From JBASRP01 sp044866075 (GTDB lineage Bacteria; Actinomycetota; AC-67): DNA of 14,123 bases. The stretch covers positions 1 through 14,123 of the forward strand of contig JBIOTQ010000132.1 of NCBI GenBank assembly GCA_044866075.1, in the 5' to 3' direction. Positions 1 through 6,512 of the stretch are shown here, piece by piece. The position numbers were made by a program, and so were the translations under genes. The notes under the pieces are model-generated. The model saw nothing but the letters and a program-made list of their open reading frames with translations, was not told where the DNA came from and searched no databases. Position 1 is the stretch's first letter, and the number at the start of each line of letters is the position of its first letter.

Positions 1-1
1 C

Positions 2-34
2 GCGTACCTCGACCCCCGCGTGAGATACGCGTGA
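2..34 (+). CDS. C-terminal tail of an oligopeptide/dipeptide ABC transporter permease (DppC-like), partial
   Basis: Only the last ten codons and the TGA are present, reading AYLDPRVRYA. A tail of the form 'LDPR-R' is typical of the DppC/OppC inner-membrane permeases of peptide importers. The two peptide-importer ATPase genes follow directly, 33 nt downstream. The reading is short and rests mainly on this context, so the family call is an inference. The gene would encode one of the two transmembrane subunits of the importer energised by the next two products. Confidence 0.5.
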   Translation, partial: AYLDPRVRYA

Positions 35-67
35 GCCGGGCCGCGACCGATATCGCGAGGGATCCGC

Positions 68-1075
68 GTGGCTGAGGCCGTTCTCGAAGTTCGCGACCTG
101 AAGGTCCATTTCCCCACGCCGGACGGCATTGTCAAAGCGGTCGACGGGATCTCGTTCAAGGTCGAACCGGGGGAGCGCCTCGGCGTCGTGGGGGAGTCCG
201 GGTCGGGGAAGAGCGTCGGGTTCCTCACCGTGATGGGGCTCGTGACGCGGAAAGAAGCGCACATCGAGGGCGAGATTCTCTTCCGGGGGCAGAACCTGCT
301 CGACCTTCCGAAGGAGGAGATGCGGAAGATCCGCGGCGCAGGGATGGCGATGATCTTCCAGGACCCGATGTCCTCGCTCCATCCCCTTTACAAGGTCGGC
401 GCGCAGATCGTGGAAGCGATCCGGGTGCACGAGCCGATCACCAAGCTAGAGGCGTGGGACCGAGCCGTCGACATGCTCGGCCGCGTCGGCATCCCGAAAC
501 CGGCAGAACGGGCCCGGCAGTTCCCGCACGAATTCTCGGGCGGCATGCGTCAGCGAGCGATGATCGCGATGGCGCTCGCGCTCAACCCCTCGGTGCTGAT
601 CGCGGACGAGCCGACCACCGCGCTCGACGTCACGGTGCAGGCGCAGATCCTCGACCTGATCGACCGCATCCGTGTCGAGTTCCAGTCGGCGATCGTGATG
701 ATCACCCACGATCTCGGCGTCGTCGCCGAGCACACGGACTTCGTTCAGGTCATGTACGCCGGCAAGATCGTCGAGAGCGGGACGCGCGACCAGATCTACT
801 ACGAGGCCCAGCACCCGTACACGTGGGGGCTGTTGCAGTCGATCAGCCGTGTCGACGAGAGGCAGGACCGCCTCCGGCCGATCAAAGGCAGCCCTCCGTC
901 GCTCATCTTCGTTCCGAAGGGCTGCCCCTTCCACCCGCGCTGCCCATACGTCTTCGACCGGTGCAAGACCGATGTCCCCGAGCTCGAGGCGTACGAGTAC
1001 CCGCACGCCGACCGCTGCCACCTGACGCTCGAGGAGAAGAGGCGTATCTTCGCGTCCGAGGTGGCGAGGCTGTGA
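68..1075 (+). CDS. dppD: Oligopeptide/dipeptide ABC transporter ATP-binding protein, DppD-type
   Basis: This 335-residue protein is a cytoplasmic ATPase that drives peptide (or related solute) import together with DppB/C-type permeases and DppF. Motifs visible are Walker A GESGSGKS (42-49), Q-loop Q98, ABC signature FSGGMRQR (156-163), Walker B ending in D180-E181, and switch histidine H214. The C-terminal oligopeptide-transporter module contains KGCPFHPRCPY, with cysteines C286, C292, C299 and C317. Length is normal for the family. The GTG start is preceded by a GAGGGA Shine-Dalgarno sequence (57-62) at good spacing, and the domain begins directly after it. It overlaps dppF by four bases, so the pair is probably translationally coupled. 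The substrate cannot be told from the ATPase; dipeptides, oligopeptides, nickel or glycosides are all possible in this family. Confidence 0.93.
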   Translation: MAEAVLEVRDLKVHFPTPDGIVKAVDGISFKVEPGERLGVVGESGSGKSVGFLTVMGLVTRKEAHIEGEILFRGQNLLDLPKEEMRKIRGAGMAMIFQDPMSSLHPLYKVGAQIVEAIRVHEPITKLEAWDRAVDMLGRVGIPKPAERARQFPHEFSGGMRQRAMIAMALALNPSVLIADEPTTALDVTVQAQILDLIDRIRVEFQSAIVMITHDLGVVAEHTDFVQVMYAGKIVESGTRDQIYYEAQHPYTWGLLQSISRVDERQDRLRPIKGSPPSLIFVPKGCPFHPRCPYVFDRCKTDVPELEAYEYPHADRCHLTLEEKRRIFASEVARL

Positions 1076-2190
1076 CGGTCCAGATGCAGAACCAGCCGGC
1101 GCCCGCGCGGACGGGCACGCCCCTCGTCAAGCTCGTGGGGGTGAAGAAGTACTTCCCGATCACCAGCGGCATTCTCATCCAGCACAAGGTCGGCAACGTT
1201 CACGCCGTCGACGGCATCGACCTCGAGGTGTACCCGGGCGAGACGGTCGGGTTGGTGGGGGAGACCGGCTGCGGAAAGTCGACCACCGCGCGGCTGATCA
1301 CCAAGCTCTTCGACGTCACCGAGGGCGAGGTCTACTTCGACGGCCGGGACATCACGCACCTGGGCCGCAACGAGATGCGTCCGCTGCGCCGCGAGATGCA
1401 GATGATCTTCCAGGATCCCTACGCGAGCTTGAATCCGCGCAAGTCGGTGGGTTCGATCATCGCCGAACCCATGGCGATCCATCAGACGGTGCCGCGGGAC
1501 AAGATGAGGGGCGAGGTTCAGGACCTGATGAAGCGTGTGGGACTTAACCCCGAGCACTACAACCGGTATCCGCACGAATTCTCCGGCGGGCAGCGCCAGC
1601 GCATCGGGGTCGCGCGGGCGCTCGCGCTGCGGCCGCGACTGATCGTCGCCGACGAACCGGTGTCCGCGCTGGACGTGTCGGTGCAGGCGCAGGTCCTCAA
1701 CCTCCTCGAGGATCTGCAGCAGGAGTTCAACCTGACCTACGTCTTCATCGCCCACGACCTGTCGGTCGTGAAGCACATGAGCGATCGCGTCGCCGTGATG
1801 TACCTCGGGCGCATCGTCGAGATCGCGACGGGGGAGACGCTGTATCAGAACCCCAAACATCCCTACACAGGCGCGTTGCTGTCGGCGGTTCCGATCGCCG
1901 ATCCGAGACTGGCGACGGCACGCAAACGCATCGTCCTCGAAGGCGACGTTCCGTCGCCCATCGACCCACCGTCGGGCTGTCGATTCCACCCGCGCTGTCC
2001 CAACGCGCAGTTCCCGAAATGCTCCGAGGATGATCCGGTGCTGACGCCGCACCGCGAGGGACAGCTCGCGGCATGCCACTTCCCCCTCGCCGATCGCGCC
2101 GTCGTCACGAAGGAAGCGGAACAGCAGGCCGAGGAGATCTTGCGCAAGAAGGCCGGAACCCGATCAACGCGAAACCGACGCCCCGAGTAG
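1072..2190 (+). CDS. dppF: Oligopeptide/dipeptide ABC transporter ATP-binding protein, DppF-type
   Basis: This is the second ATPase subunit of the peptide importer, 372 residues, expected to pair with DppD beneath the permeases. Motifs are Walker A GETGCGKST (63-71), Q-loop Q114, signature FSGGQRQR (170-177), Walker B ending in D194-E195, and switch histidine H228. The C-terminal module includes RFHPRCP, with cysteines C303, C309, C317 and C335. The start chosen is the GTG at 1072, inside the GTGA that also holds the dppD stop. An ATG four codons later is the alternative. The open frame runs much further upstream, but that part overlaps dppD and has no homology-like content. The last 25 residues are charged and look like a variable tail. 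The next gene begins nine bases after the stop. Confidence 0.93.
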   Translation: MTVQMQNQPAPARTGTPLVKLVGVKKYFPITSGILIQHKVGNVHAVDGIDLEVYPGETVGLVGETGCGKSTTARLITKLFDVTEGEVYFDGRDITHLGRNEMRPLRREMQMIFQDPYASLNPRKSVGSIIAEPMAIHQTVPRDKMRGEVQDLMKRVGLNPEHYNRYPHEFSGGQRQRIGVARALALRPRLIVADEPVSALDVSVQAQVLNLLEDLQQEFNLTYVFIAHDLSVVKHMSDRVAVMYLGRIVEIATGETLYQNPKHPYTGALLSAVPIADPRLATARKRIVLEGDVPSPIDPPSGCRFHPRCPNAQFPKCSEDDPVLTPHREGQLAACHFPLADRAVVTKEAEQQAEEILRKKAGTRSTRNRRPE

Positions 2191-2199
2191 GTCCGACGT

Positions 2200-2702
2200 A
2201 TGCGCCCATCCTTTCACACCATCATCGTCGTCGTCGTTGTGGCGTTGCTCCTCGCCGCGTGCGCCGAGCAAACAGCGAAACCAAGGGCCGCCTCGTCGTC
2301 CTCTCCGCGTCCGACGGCATAGACACCGCGCGGCGAAGCCATGGAGGGCGGTGACGAGGTCGGGACGAAGGAAGACAACGACGAGACGGAGGCTCCGGGC
2401 GCGGAGGAGTACTACTTCGACGTCGACGCGGAGGACTCGCGCTTCGATCCGCCGGGTTCTCGTTGTCGATCTCCGAACAGATCGAGTTACACAACAACGA
2501 CGAGGTGCTGCACAACATCACGATCCCCGCATCCGGTCTGAGCCTCGACGTCGAGCCGGGGGAGGAGGACTACACCCGCCCGCTCACCCTCAAACCGGGC
2601 CGGTACGAGTTCTTCTGCCGGATCCACCGGGCCTCCGGCATGCGCGGCTTCTTGACGATGACCTCCGCCAGGGACGTGATCACCGTGCGAAGGGGGTACT
2701 GA
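2200..2702 (+). pseudogene. Cupredoxin-like (plastocyanin/azurin-type) lipoprotein gene, interrupted by a stop codon and a frameshift
   Basis: The ATG at 2200 opens a clear lipoprotein signal: a run of I/V/L residues, then the lipobox LAAC with the cysteine at residue 21. The frame stops at TAG (2320-2322, codon 41) in a Ser/Pro-rich linker. The same frame continues after the TAG through an acidic stretch to EEYYFDVDAEDSRFDPPG. The rest of the domain is one frame away. One extra G in the G run at 2454-2456 would join them as FDPPGFSLS. The downstream part has the usual blue-copper ligands: His (2511-2513), then Cys, His and Met in FFCRIHRASGM (codons 2616, 2625 and 2640). Intact, it would be a membrane-anchored electron carrier or copper-binding protein. 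It is either a decaying gene or carries sequence/assembly errors. Independent starts at 2341 (ATG) or 2463 (TTG) would give only fragments. Confidence 0.72.
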
Positions 2703-2713
2703 ACTCACCAACC

Positions 2714-2728
2714 CCTCCCGACGGGAGG
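2714..2728 (+). terminator. GC-rich hairpin after the cupredoxin-like gene, possible weak terminator
   Basis: CCTCCC and GGGAGG form a perfect 6 bp stem around a GAC loop, 11 nt after the upstream stop codon. There is no T tract, so it is not a classical intrinsic terminator. It could stall transcription or protect an RNA 3' end between the ABC transporter operon and the separately promoted HNH gene. Confidence 0.3.
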
Positions 2729-2820
2729 CCTCCGTCCTCCCACCCAACCGGTCGACGCTTTCGCCCCGCCGGGTTGACGCTCTCGTCCTCAAGAACCCCA
2801 CAAAAACCCGGTATACGCCT

Positions 2821-2829
2821 TGCTATACT
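2821..2829 (+). promoter_or_regulatory. Extended -10 promoter of the HNH endonuclease gene
   Basis: TGCTATACT matches an extended -10 element (TGn followed by TATACT, one base from the TATAAT consensus). It would start transcription near 2836, about 40 nt before the TTG start codon. No good -35 hexamer lies 16-18 nt upstream, which fits an extended -10 promoter. The surrounding 30 bases are AT-rich for this genome. Confidence 0.55.
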
Positions 2830-2875
2830 CGCTTCCGATCCGCGCATCCAGTGCGGACGAGGAGGACCGTTTCAC

Positions 2876-3400
2876 TTGGGGAGAGCCCTCGTTCTCAACG
2901 CGACGTACGAGCCTCTCTGCGTCGTCCCGATACGACGCGCGGTCGTTCTCGTTCTCAAGCAGAAAGCTGAGATCCTCCACGAGGACGGTGGGGCGCTCCA
3001 CTCCGAGCGTCTCGACGTGCCGATCCCCTCGGTTATCCGGCTCAAGTATTTCGTGAAGGTTCCCCTGCGGGCTCGCGCGAGCCTCTCGCGGCGGGCCGTT
3101 TTCATCCGCGACCATCATCTCTGCCAGTACTGCGGGTCCGCGGCGGAGAACGTCGATCACGTGATCCCACGCAGCCGCGGTGGGACGCACACGTGGGACA
3201 ACGTCGTCGCCGCCTGCAAGCGCTGCAACTCGCGCAAGGAGAACCGTCTGCCCCACGAGGTCGGGCTCCATCTGCGCACGACCCCGCGCACGCCGCACGA
3301 GACGGTCTGGATCGTAGTCGCCGTCGGTCGCGTCGATCCGAAGTGGGCGCCGTATCTGTCGAAGAACCTCCGGTTCACGACCGCCGAAGCGCCGGCGTAG
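2876..3400 (+). CDS. HNH endonuclease family protein
   Basis: This 174-residue protein carries an HNH nuclease fold with a structural zinc site. The zinc ligands are two Cys pairs, CQYC (C83, C86) and CKRC (C114, C117). The catalytic D94-H95 sits in NVDHVIPRSRGG, and N109 and N118 complete the motif. The N-terminal part (LVLNATYEPLCVVPIRRA) is the conserved domain found in free-standing HNH proteins common in actinobacteria. Their cellular role is not established; they are small chromosomal genes, not obvious restriction enzymes. The TTG start is supported by GAGGAGGA at 2859-2866 with a 9 nt spacer and by the protein's family N-terminus starting right there. The much longer upstream open frame is not coding. 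No methyltransferase, phage or intron genes surround it, so a homing or restriction role is not supported here. Confidence 0.88.
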   Translation: MGRALVLNATYEPLCVVPIRRAVVLVLKQKAEILHEDGGALHSERLDVPIPSVIRLKYFVKVPLRARASLSRRAVFIRDHHLCQYCGSAAENVDHVIPRSRGGTHTWDNVVAACKRCNSRKENRLPHEVGLHLRTTPRTPHETVWIVVAVGRVDPKWAPYLSKNLRFTTAEAPA

Positions 3401-3409
3401 TTGCGCCCG

Positions 3410-3451
3410 CCGGCTTTCGCCGGACACGCTGGTCGGACGAGAATGCTCGTC
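3410..3451 (+). other. Two short hairpins in the HNH-arylsulfatase gap
   Basis: CCGGC-TTTC-GCCGG (3410-3423) and GACGAG-AATG-CTCGTC (3436-3451) are perfect stems with four-base loops. They sit between the HNH stop codon and the GTG of the arylsulfatase gene. Neither has a T tract. They may mark an RNA processing or partial termination site, or be chance in GC-rich DNA. I see no convincing promoter in this 77 nt gap. Confidence 0.25.
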
Positions 3452-3477
3452 GCCGGATCCGTCACGAGGGGGGCGCG

Positions 3478-5748
3478 GTGACTTCCAAGCCGTTCGAAGG
3501 GACGATCGGCCGCACGTTCGAGGACTCGAAGGCCTGGTGGCCGCCCCTCCCGTCGGGGCCCGAGGGGGCGCCCAACGTCGTCCTGATCCTTCTCGACGAC
3601 GTCGGTTACGCGCAGATCGGGCCCTACGGGTCCGACATCGCTACGCCCACGTTCGACCGGCTGGCGGCGGGCGGTCTGCGGTACGCGAACTTCCATACCA
3701 CCTCGTTGTGCTCGCCGACACGGGCCGCGTTGTTGACGGGCCGCAACCACCATGCGAACGGGATGGGTCGCATCGTCGAATTCCCGTCCGGGTTCCCCGG
3801 GTACGACACGCTCATCCCGAAGGAGAACGGATTCCTCTCCGAGATCCTGCTGCGCCATAACTACGCGACCTTCGCCGTCGGCAAGTGGCATCTGACGCCG
3901 TCCACGGAGCAGACGATGGGCAGCCCGCGGGATCGCTGGCCGCTCGGCCGTGGCTTCGAGCGCTTCTACGGTTTCATGGGCGGCGAGACCGACCAGTACC
4001 GGCCGGAGCTCGTCTACGACAACCATCAGATCGATCCGCCGCGGAGCCCCGAGGACGGGTACCACCTGACGGGGGACCTCGCCGATCGCGCGATGCTCTT
4101 CATCGACGACCTCCGCGCGACCCATCCCTCGAAGCCGTTCTTCCTCTACTTCGCGCCGGGTGCGTGCCACGCTCCGCATCAGGCGCCCGCGCGCTACATC
4201 GACGCGTACCGGGGGCGGTTCGATCTCGGTTGGGATCGCTGGCGCGAGGACGTGTACGCGCGGCAGTGTGCCTCGGGACTGCTGCCGCCCGGCACCGATC
4301 TGTCGGCGCGTCCGTCATGGGTTCCGGCCTGGGACGACCTCTCCGCAGACGAGCGTCGCTTGTACGCGCGCATGATGGAGGTGTACGCAGGCTTCCTCAC
4401 GCACACAGACGAGCAGATCGGGCGCCTGCTCGAACACCTCGGCCGCGAGCTGGAACACACGATCGTGATCGCGATGAGCGACAACGGCGCCAGCGCGGAA
4501 GGCGGACCTCGGGGCTCTTTCAACGAGCAGTACTTCTTCAATTTCCAGGCGGAGAGCCTCGAGGAGAACCTGCGGCGTATCGACGACCTCGGCACACCGC
4601 GCGCGAACAATCACTATCCCTGGGGATGGGCGTGGGCCGGGAACACGCCCCTCAAACGCTTCAAACGAGATACGCACGAAGGTGGTGTCGCCGATCCCAT
4701 GATCGTCCACTGGCCGGCGCACATCGGATGCCCCGGGGAGACGCGCCGGCAATACGTGCACGCGATCGACGTCCTCCCTACGATCCTCGAGGCGATCGGC
4801 ATCGAGGCGCCTGCGGAGATCAACGGCGTGCGGCAGAGCGCGATCCACGGCGTCAGCTTCGCCGCGACGTTGACAAACGCGGGAGCGCCAAGCGGACACG
4901 AAACGCAGTACTACGAGATGCTCGGCTCACGCGCGATCTACCATCGCGGGTGGAAGGCCGTGACGTTCCACCCCGCGCCCTTCCTCGCGTACGACGGTTC
5001 CGATGTGAGCGGACCGTTCGACGACGATGTGTGGGAGCTCTACAACGTCGAGCGGGATTTTTCCGAGGTGCACGACGTCGCCGCCGAAAATCCGGCCACG
5101 CTGAAAGAGTTGCAGGAGCTCTGGTGGGCTGAGGCGGCGCAGTTCGATGTACTGCCACTCAACAACCAGCCGTGGCGGTTCCCCGACATGCGCTATCTGC
5201 GCGAGCGCCACGAGTTTCGCCCCGGCGTCGGTCATCTTCCACAAGCCGTCGCGCCCGACCTCCGCAACCGGTCGTTCCAGATCGCCGCAGAGCTCGACAT
5301 GCCGGCGACGGGTGACGTCGCGGGCACGATCGTCGCTCACGGGAGCCACTCCGGTGGATACGTGCTGTACGTCGCCGCGCGGCGGCTCCACTACACGTAC
5401 AACTTCCTCGGCTCCGAGCTCACGACGATCTCGGCGAGCGTCGATCTGCCGGCGGGGCCTCTCGTCGCACGCGCCGTGTTCACGCTCGCCGGCGCGTTCA
5501 CCGGCGAGCTGCAGCTTTTCTACGACGACGTTCCGGTCGGACAGGGCCGCCTCCGTCAGACGACGCCGATCACGTACGGCATGCACGGCTTCGCTGTGGG
5601 CTATCAACCCGGCGGCCCGATCGCGCCCGTGTGCGGGGGCAAGTTCGACATACCTCTCGGCGTCCTCCGTCGCGTCGTGATCGATGTCGTGGGGGAGCGG
5701 CGCCGCAACGCGGCGGCCGAGGCTCAAGCCGGCCGCGCGATGCAGTAA
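3478..5748 (+). CDS. Arylsulfatase (formylglycine-dependent, AtsA-like type I sulfatase)
   Basis: This 756-residue enzyme should hydrolyse sulfate esters. Its nucleophile is made from the Cys of the CSPTR motif (78-82), which a formylglycine-generating enzyme converts. Other active-site residues follow the Pseudomonas AtsA pattern: D40-D41 (LLDDVG), R82, K136 and H138 (GKWH), H231 (CHAPH), D335-N336 (MSDNG) and K393 (PLKRF), giving the calcium site and sulfate pocket. The N-terminus FEGTIGRTFEDSKAWWP is typical of the long arylsulfatases. About 200 C-terminal residues form an added, probably beta-rich domain. No signal peptide is visible, so export by Sec is not supported. The GTG start has GAGGGG at 3466-3471; the open frame extends upstream but overlaps the HNH gene. 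No activating enzyme, sulfate transporter or other sulfatase gene lies in the window, so the natural substrate is unknown. Confidence 0.93.
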   Translation: MTSKPFEGTIGRTFEDSKAWWPPLPSGPEGAPNVVLILLDDVGYAQIGPYGSDIATPTFDRLAAGGLRYANFHTTSLCSPTRAALLTGRNHHANGMGRIVEFPSGFPGYDTLIPKENGFLSEILLRHNYATFAVGKWHLTPSTEQTMGSPRDRWPLGRGFERFYGFMGGETDQYRPELVYDNHQIDPPRSPEDGYHLTGDLADRAMLFIDDLRATHPSKPFFLYFAPGACHAPHQAPARYIDAYRGRFDLGWDRWREDVYARQCASGLLPPGTDLSARPSWVPAWDDLSADERRLYARMMEVYAGFLTHTDEQIGRLLEHLGRELEHTIVIAMSDNGASAEGGPRGSFNEQYFFNFQAESLEENLRRIDDLGTPRANNHYPWGWAWAGNTPLKRFKRDTHEGGVADPMIVHWPAHIGCPGETRRQYVHAIDVLPTILEAIGIEAPAEINGVRQSAIHGVSFAATLTNAGAPSGHETQYYEMLGSRAIYHRGWKAVTFHPAPFLAYDGSDVSGPFDDDVWELYNVERDFSEVHDVAAENPATLKELQELWWAEAAQFDVLPLNNQPWRFPDMRYLRERHEFRPGVGHLPQAVAPDLRNRSFQIAAELDMPATGDVAGTIVAHGSHSGGYVLYVAARRLHYTYNFLGSELTTISASVDLPAGPLVARAVFTLAGAFTGELQLFYDDVPVGQGRLRQTTPITYGMHGFAVGYQPGGPIAPVCGGKFDIPLGVLRRVVIDVVGERRRNAAAEAQAGRAMQ

Positions 5749-5778
5749 CCCCGCAACACCCGATCACCCGACAAATTT

Positions 5779-5797
5779 CGAACACGCGTTCGCTTTT
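5779..5797 (+). terminator. Putative intrinsic terminator between arylsulfatase and the dcw cluster
   Basis: CGAAC-ACGC-GTTCG (5779-5792) forms a 5 bp stem with a four-base loop, followed by CTTTT (5793-5797). It starts 31 nt after the arylsulfatase stop. The stem is short, so termination may be partial. The A/T-rich flank (ACAAATTT upstream) stands out from the GC-rich background. Confidence 0.42.
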
Positions 5798-5848
5798 GTG
5801 CGCCTCAATAATTTTCTCTCGAGTACTCTCATTGACGGTTCAACACCG

Positions 5849-5878
5849 TTGACTCCAGTTCACACAGTGGAGTATCGT
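5849..5878 (+). promoter_or_regulatory. Putative main promoter of the dcw cluster (Pmra)
   Basis: TTGACT (5849-5854) and TATCGT (5873-5878) are spaced by 18 bp and resemble vegetative sigma -35 and -10 boxes. Transcription would begin near 5885, about 27 nt before the mraZ GTG. A second TTGAC occurs 17 bp further upstream (5832-5836), but I see no -10 at the right distance from it. The whole block from about 5770 to 5880 is AT-rich relative to its surroundings. The -10 lies among the three putative MraZ repeats, which suits repression by promoter occlusion. Confidence 0.6.
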
Positions 5879-5892
5879 GGCGCGAAGTGGTG
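5867..5892 (+). promoter_or_regulatory. Putative MraZ operator: three GTGGNG direct repeats at 10 bp period
   Basis: GTGGAG (5867-5872), GTGGCG (5877-5882) and GTGGTG (5887-5892) repeat exactly every 10 bp, one helical turn, directly upstream of mraZ. Known MraZ operators consist of TGGGN-like direct repeats separated by 5 bp, placed at the mraZ promoter and bound by an oligomeric ring. Spacing and core (TGGNG) match that layout, with A, C or T in place of the third G. The first two boxes flank the predicted -10 and the third covers the predicted transcription start. Binding is inferred. Confidence 0.65.
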
Positions 5893-5911
5893 AGCCGAAG
5901 AGGGGCCGTGG

Positions 5912-6337
5912 GTGTTCCTGGGGGAATTCCAGCACTCGCTGGACGCCAAGGGGAGGGTCATCCTCCCGTCGCGATTCCGAGCGCAGCTCGAGTCTGGGCT
6001 CGTGATCACGCGCGGCCTCGACAACTGTTTGTGGGTCATGCCGTCCGCGGAGTTCAACGCATGGGCGGACACGTTGCGCGAGAGGGCCCGCAGGGGAGAC
6101 CCGCGGTGGCGCGACGTCCTGAGGTTCATCTTCTCGGGCGCGCACGAGGACCGTCCGGATAAGCAGGGCCGGATCTCGGTCCCGGAGCACCTCCGGGAGC
6201 ACGCAGGTCTGGAACGCGAAGTGACCATCGCCGGGAACGACGATCGCATCGAGGTATGGCGCCGGGATCGGTGGGAGGAGCGCCGCTCGGCGGCGGCGGA
6301 CCGGATGGCGGAAGACCTCCGTGATCTGGGGTTCTAA
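5912..6337 (+). CDS. mraZ: Transcriptional regulator MraZ
   Basis: This 141-residue protein is a DNA-binding regulator of the dcw cluster, built from two SpoVT-AbrB (double-wing) half domains and expected to form a ring of eight or more subunits. Each half has the hallmark DxxGR loop: DAKGR (11-15) and DKQGR (83-87). The N-terminus MFLGEFQHSL is diagnostic. The GTG start is set by this N-terminus and by AGAGGGG at 5899-5905, about 6 nt upstream. The protein is of normal length, and the C-terminal helix is rich in Arg and Glu. It probably represses its own operon through the GTGGNG repeats just upstream. The next, tiny gene begins 18 nt after the stop. Confidence 0.96.
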   Translation: MFLGEFQHSLDAKGRVILPSRFRAQLESGLVITRGLDNCLWVMPSAEFNAWADTLRERARRGDPRWRDVLRFIFSGAHEDRPDKQGRISVPEHLREHAGLEREVTIAGNDDRIEVWRRDRWEERRSAAADRMAEDLRDLGF

Positions 6338-6355
6338 GGAAGAGGGGAGCTGGCA

Positions 6356-6505
6356 GTGACGGATCGGCAACGCGACGAAGCGGCGCGGCGGAGCCCGGCG
6401 CGAGAACTCGTGCAGTCTCTCGTGCTCATCGGGCTGACCGTGTCGAGCCTCGCAGCGCCGCTCGGGGTCGCGTTCGCCGCGGTACGGGTGTTCGCGAGCA
6501 GGTAG
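6356..6505 (+). CDS. Small single-pass membrane protein of unknown function in the dcw cluster
   Basis: I do not recognise a family for this 49-residue ORF. It starts with GTG after a strong GA-rich Shine-Dalgarno region (AAGAGGGGAG, 6340-6349). It has a charged N-terminus (MTDRQRDEAARRSPARE) and one hydrophobic segment at about residues 18-42, rich in L, V and A, then a short basic end (FASR). It fills the space between mraZ and rsmH with no other candidate there. Its stop TAG lies inside the TAGGAG that serves as the rsmH ribosome binding site, so the two are likely translationally coupled. The N-terminus is Arg-rich, but acidic residues offset it and the C-terminus is also basic, so topology is open. 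Chance in GC-rich DNA is possible but less likely, given the good ribosome site and clean membrane segment. Confidence 0.62.
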   Translation: MTDRQRDEAARRSPARELVQSLVLIGLTVSSLAAPLGVAFAAVRVFASR

Positions 6506-6512
6506 GAGCGGC

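Noticed and set aside
454..1071. N-terminal extension of the dppF frame
   Set aside because: It lies entirely inside dppD in another frame and has no recognisable sequence; the GTGA overlap at 1072 gives a normal-length protein.
799..2079. 426-codon open frame on the minus strand opposite dppD/dppF
   Set aside because: It is antisense to two clear ABC ATPase genes. Its translation is Arg/His/Asp-rich with no domain, as expected for the reverse frame of GC-rich coding DNA.
2774..2817. TTGACG (2774-2779) paired with TATACG (2812-2817) as a promoter
   Set aside because: The spacer is over 30 bp, too long for a standard sigma factor; the extended -10 at 2821-2829 is a better candidate.
2237..2875. 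N-terminal extension of the HNH frame
   Set aside because: The translation is Arg/Pro/Thr-rich nonsense that runs through the cupredoxin-like gene; the ribosome site and family N-terminus point to TTG 2876.
2876..3400. HNH protein as part of a restriction or other defence system
   Set aside because: There is no methyltransferase, helicase, toxin or phage-like partner beside it; the neighbours are a peptide transporter and a sulfatase.
3193..3477. N-terminal extension of the arylsulfatase frame
   Set aside because: It overlaps the HNH gene and lacks homology-like content; GTG 3478 has a ribosome site and the typical family start.
5908..5913. Fourth MraZ-like box GTGGGT at the mraZ start codon
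   Set aside because: It is 21 bp from the third repeat and so out of the 10 bp phase, and it is explained by the ribosome-site/start-codon region.
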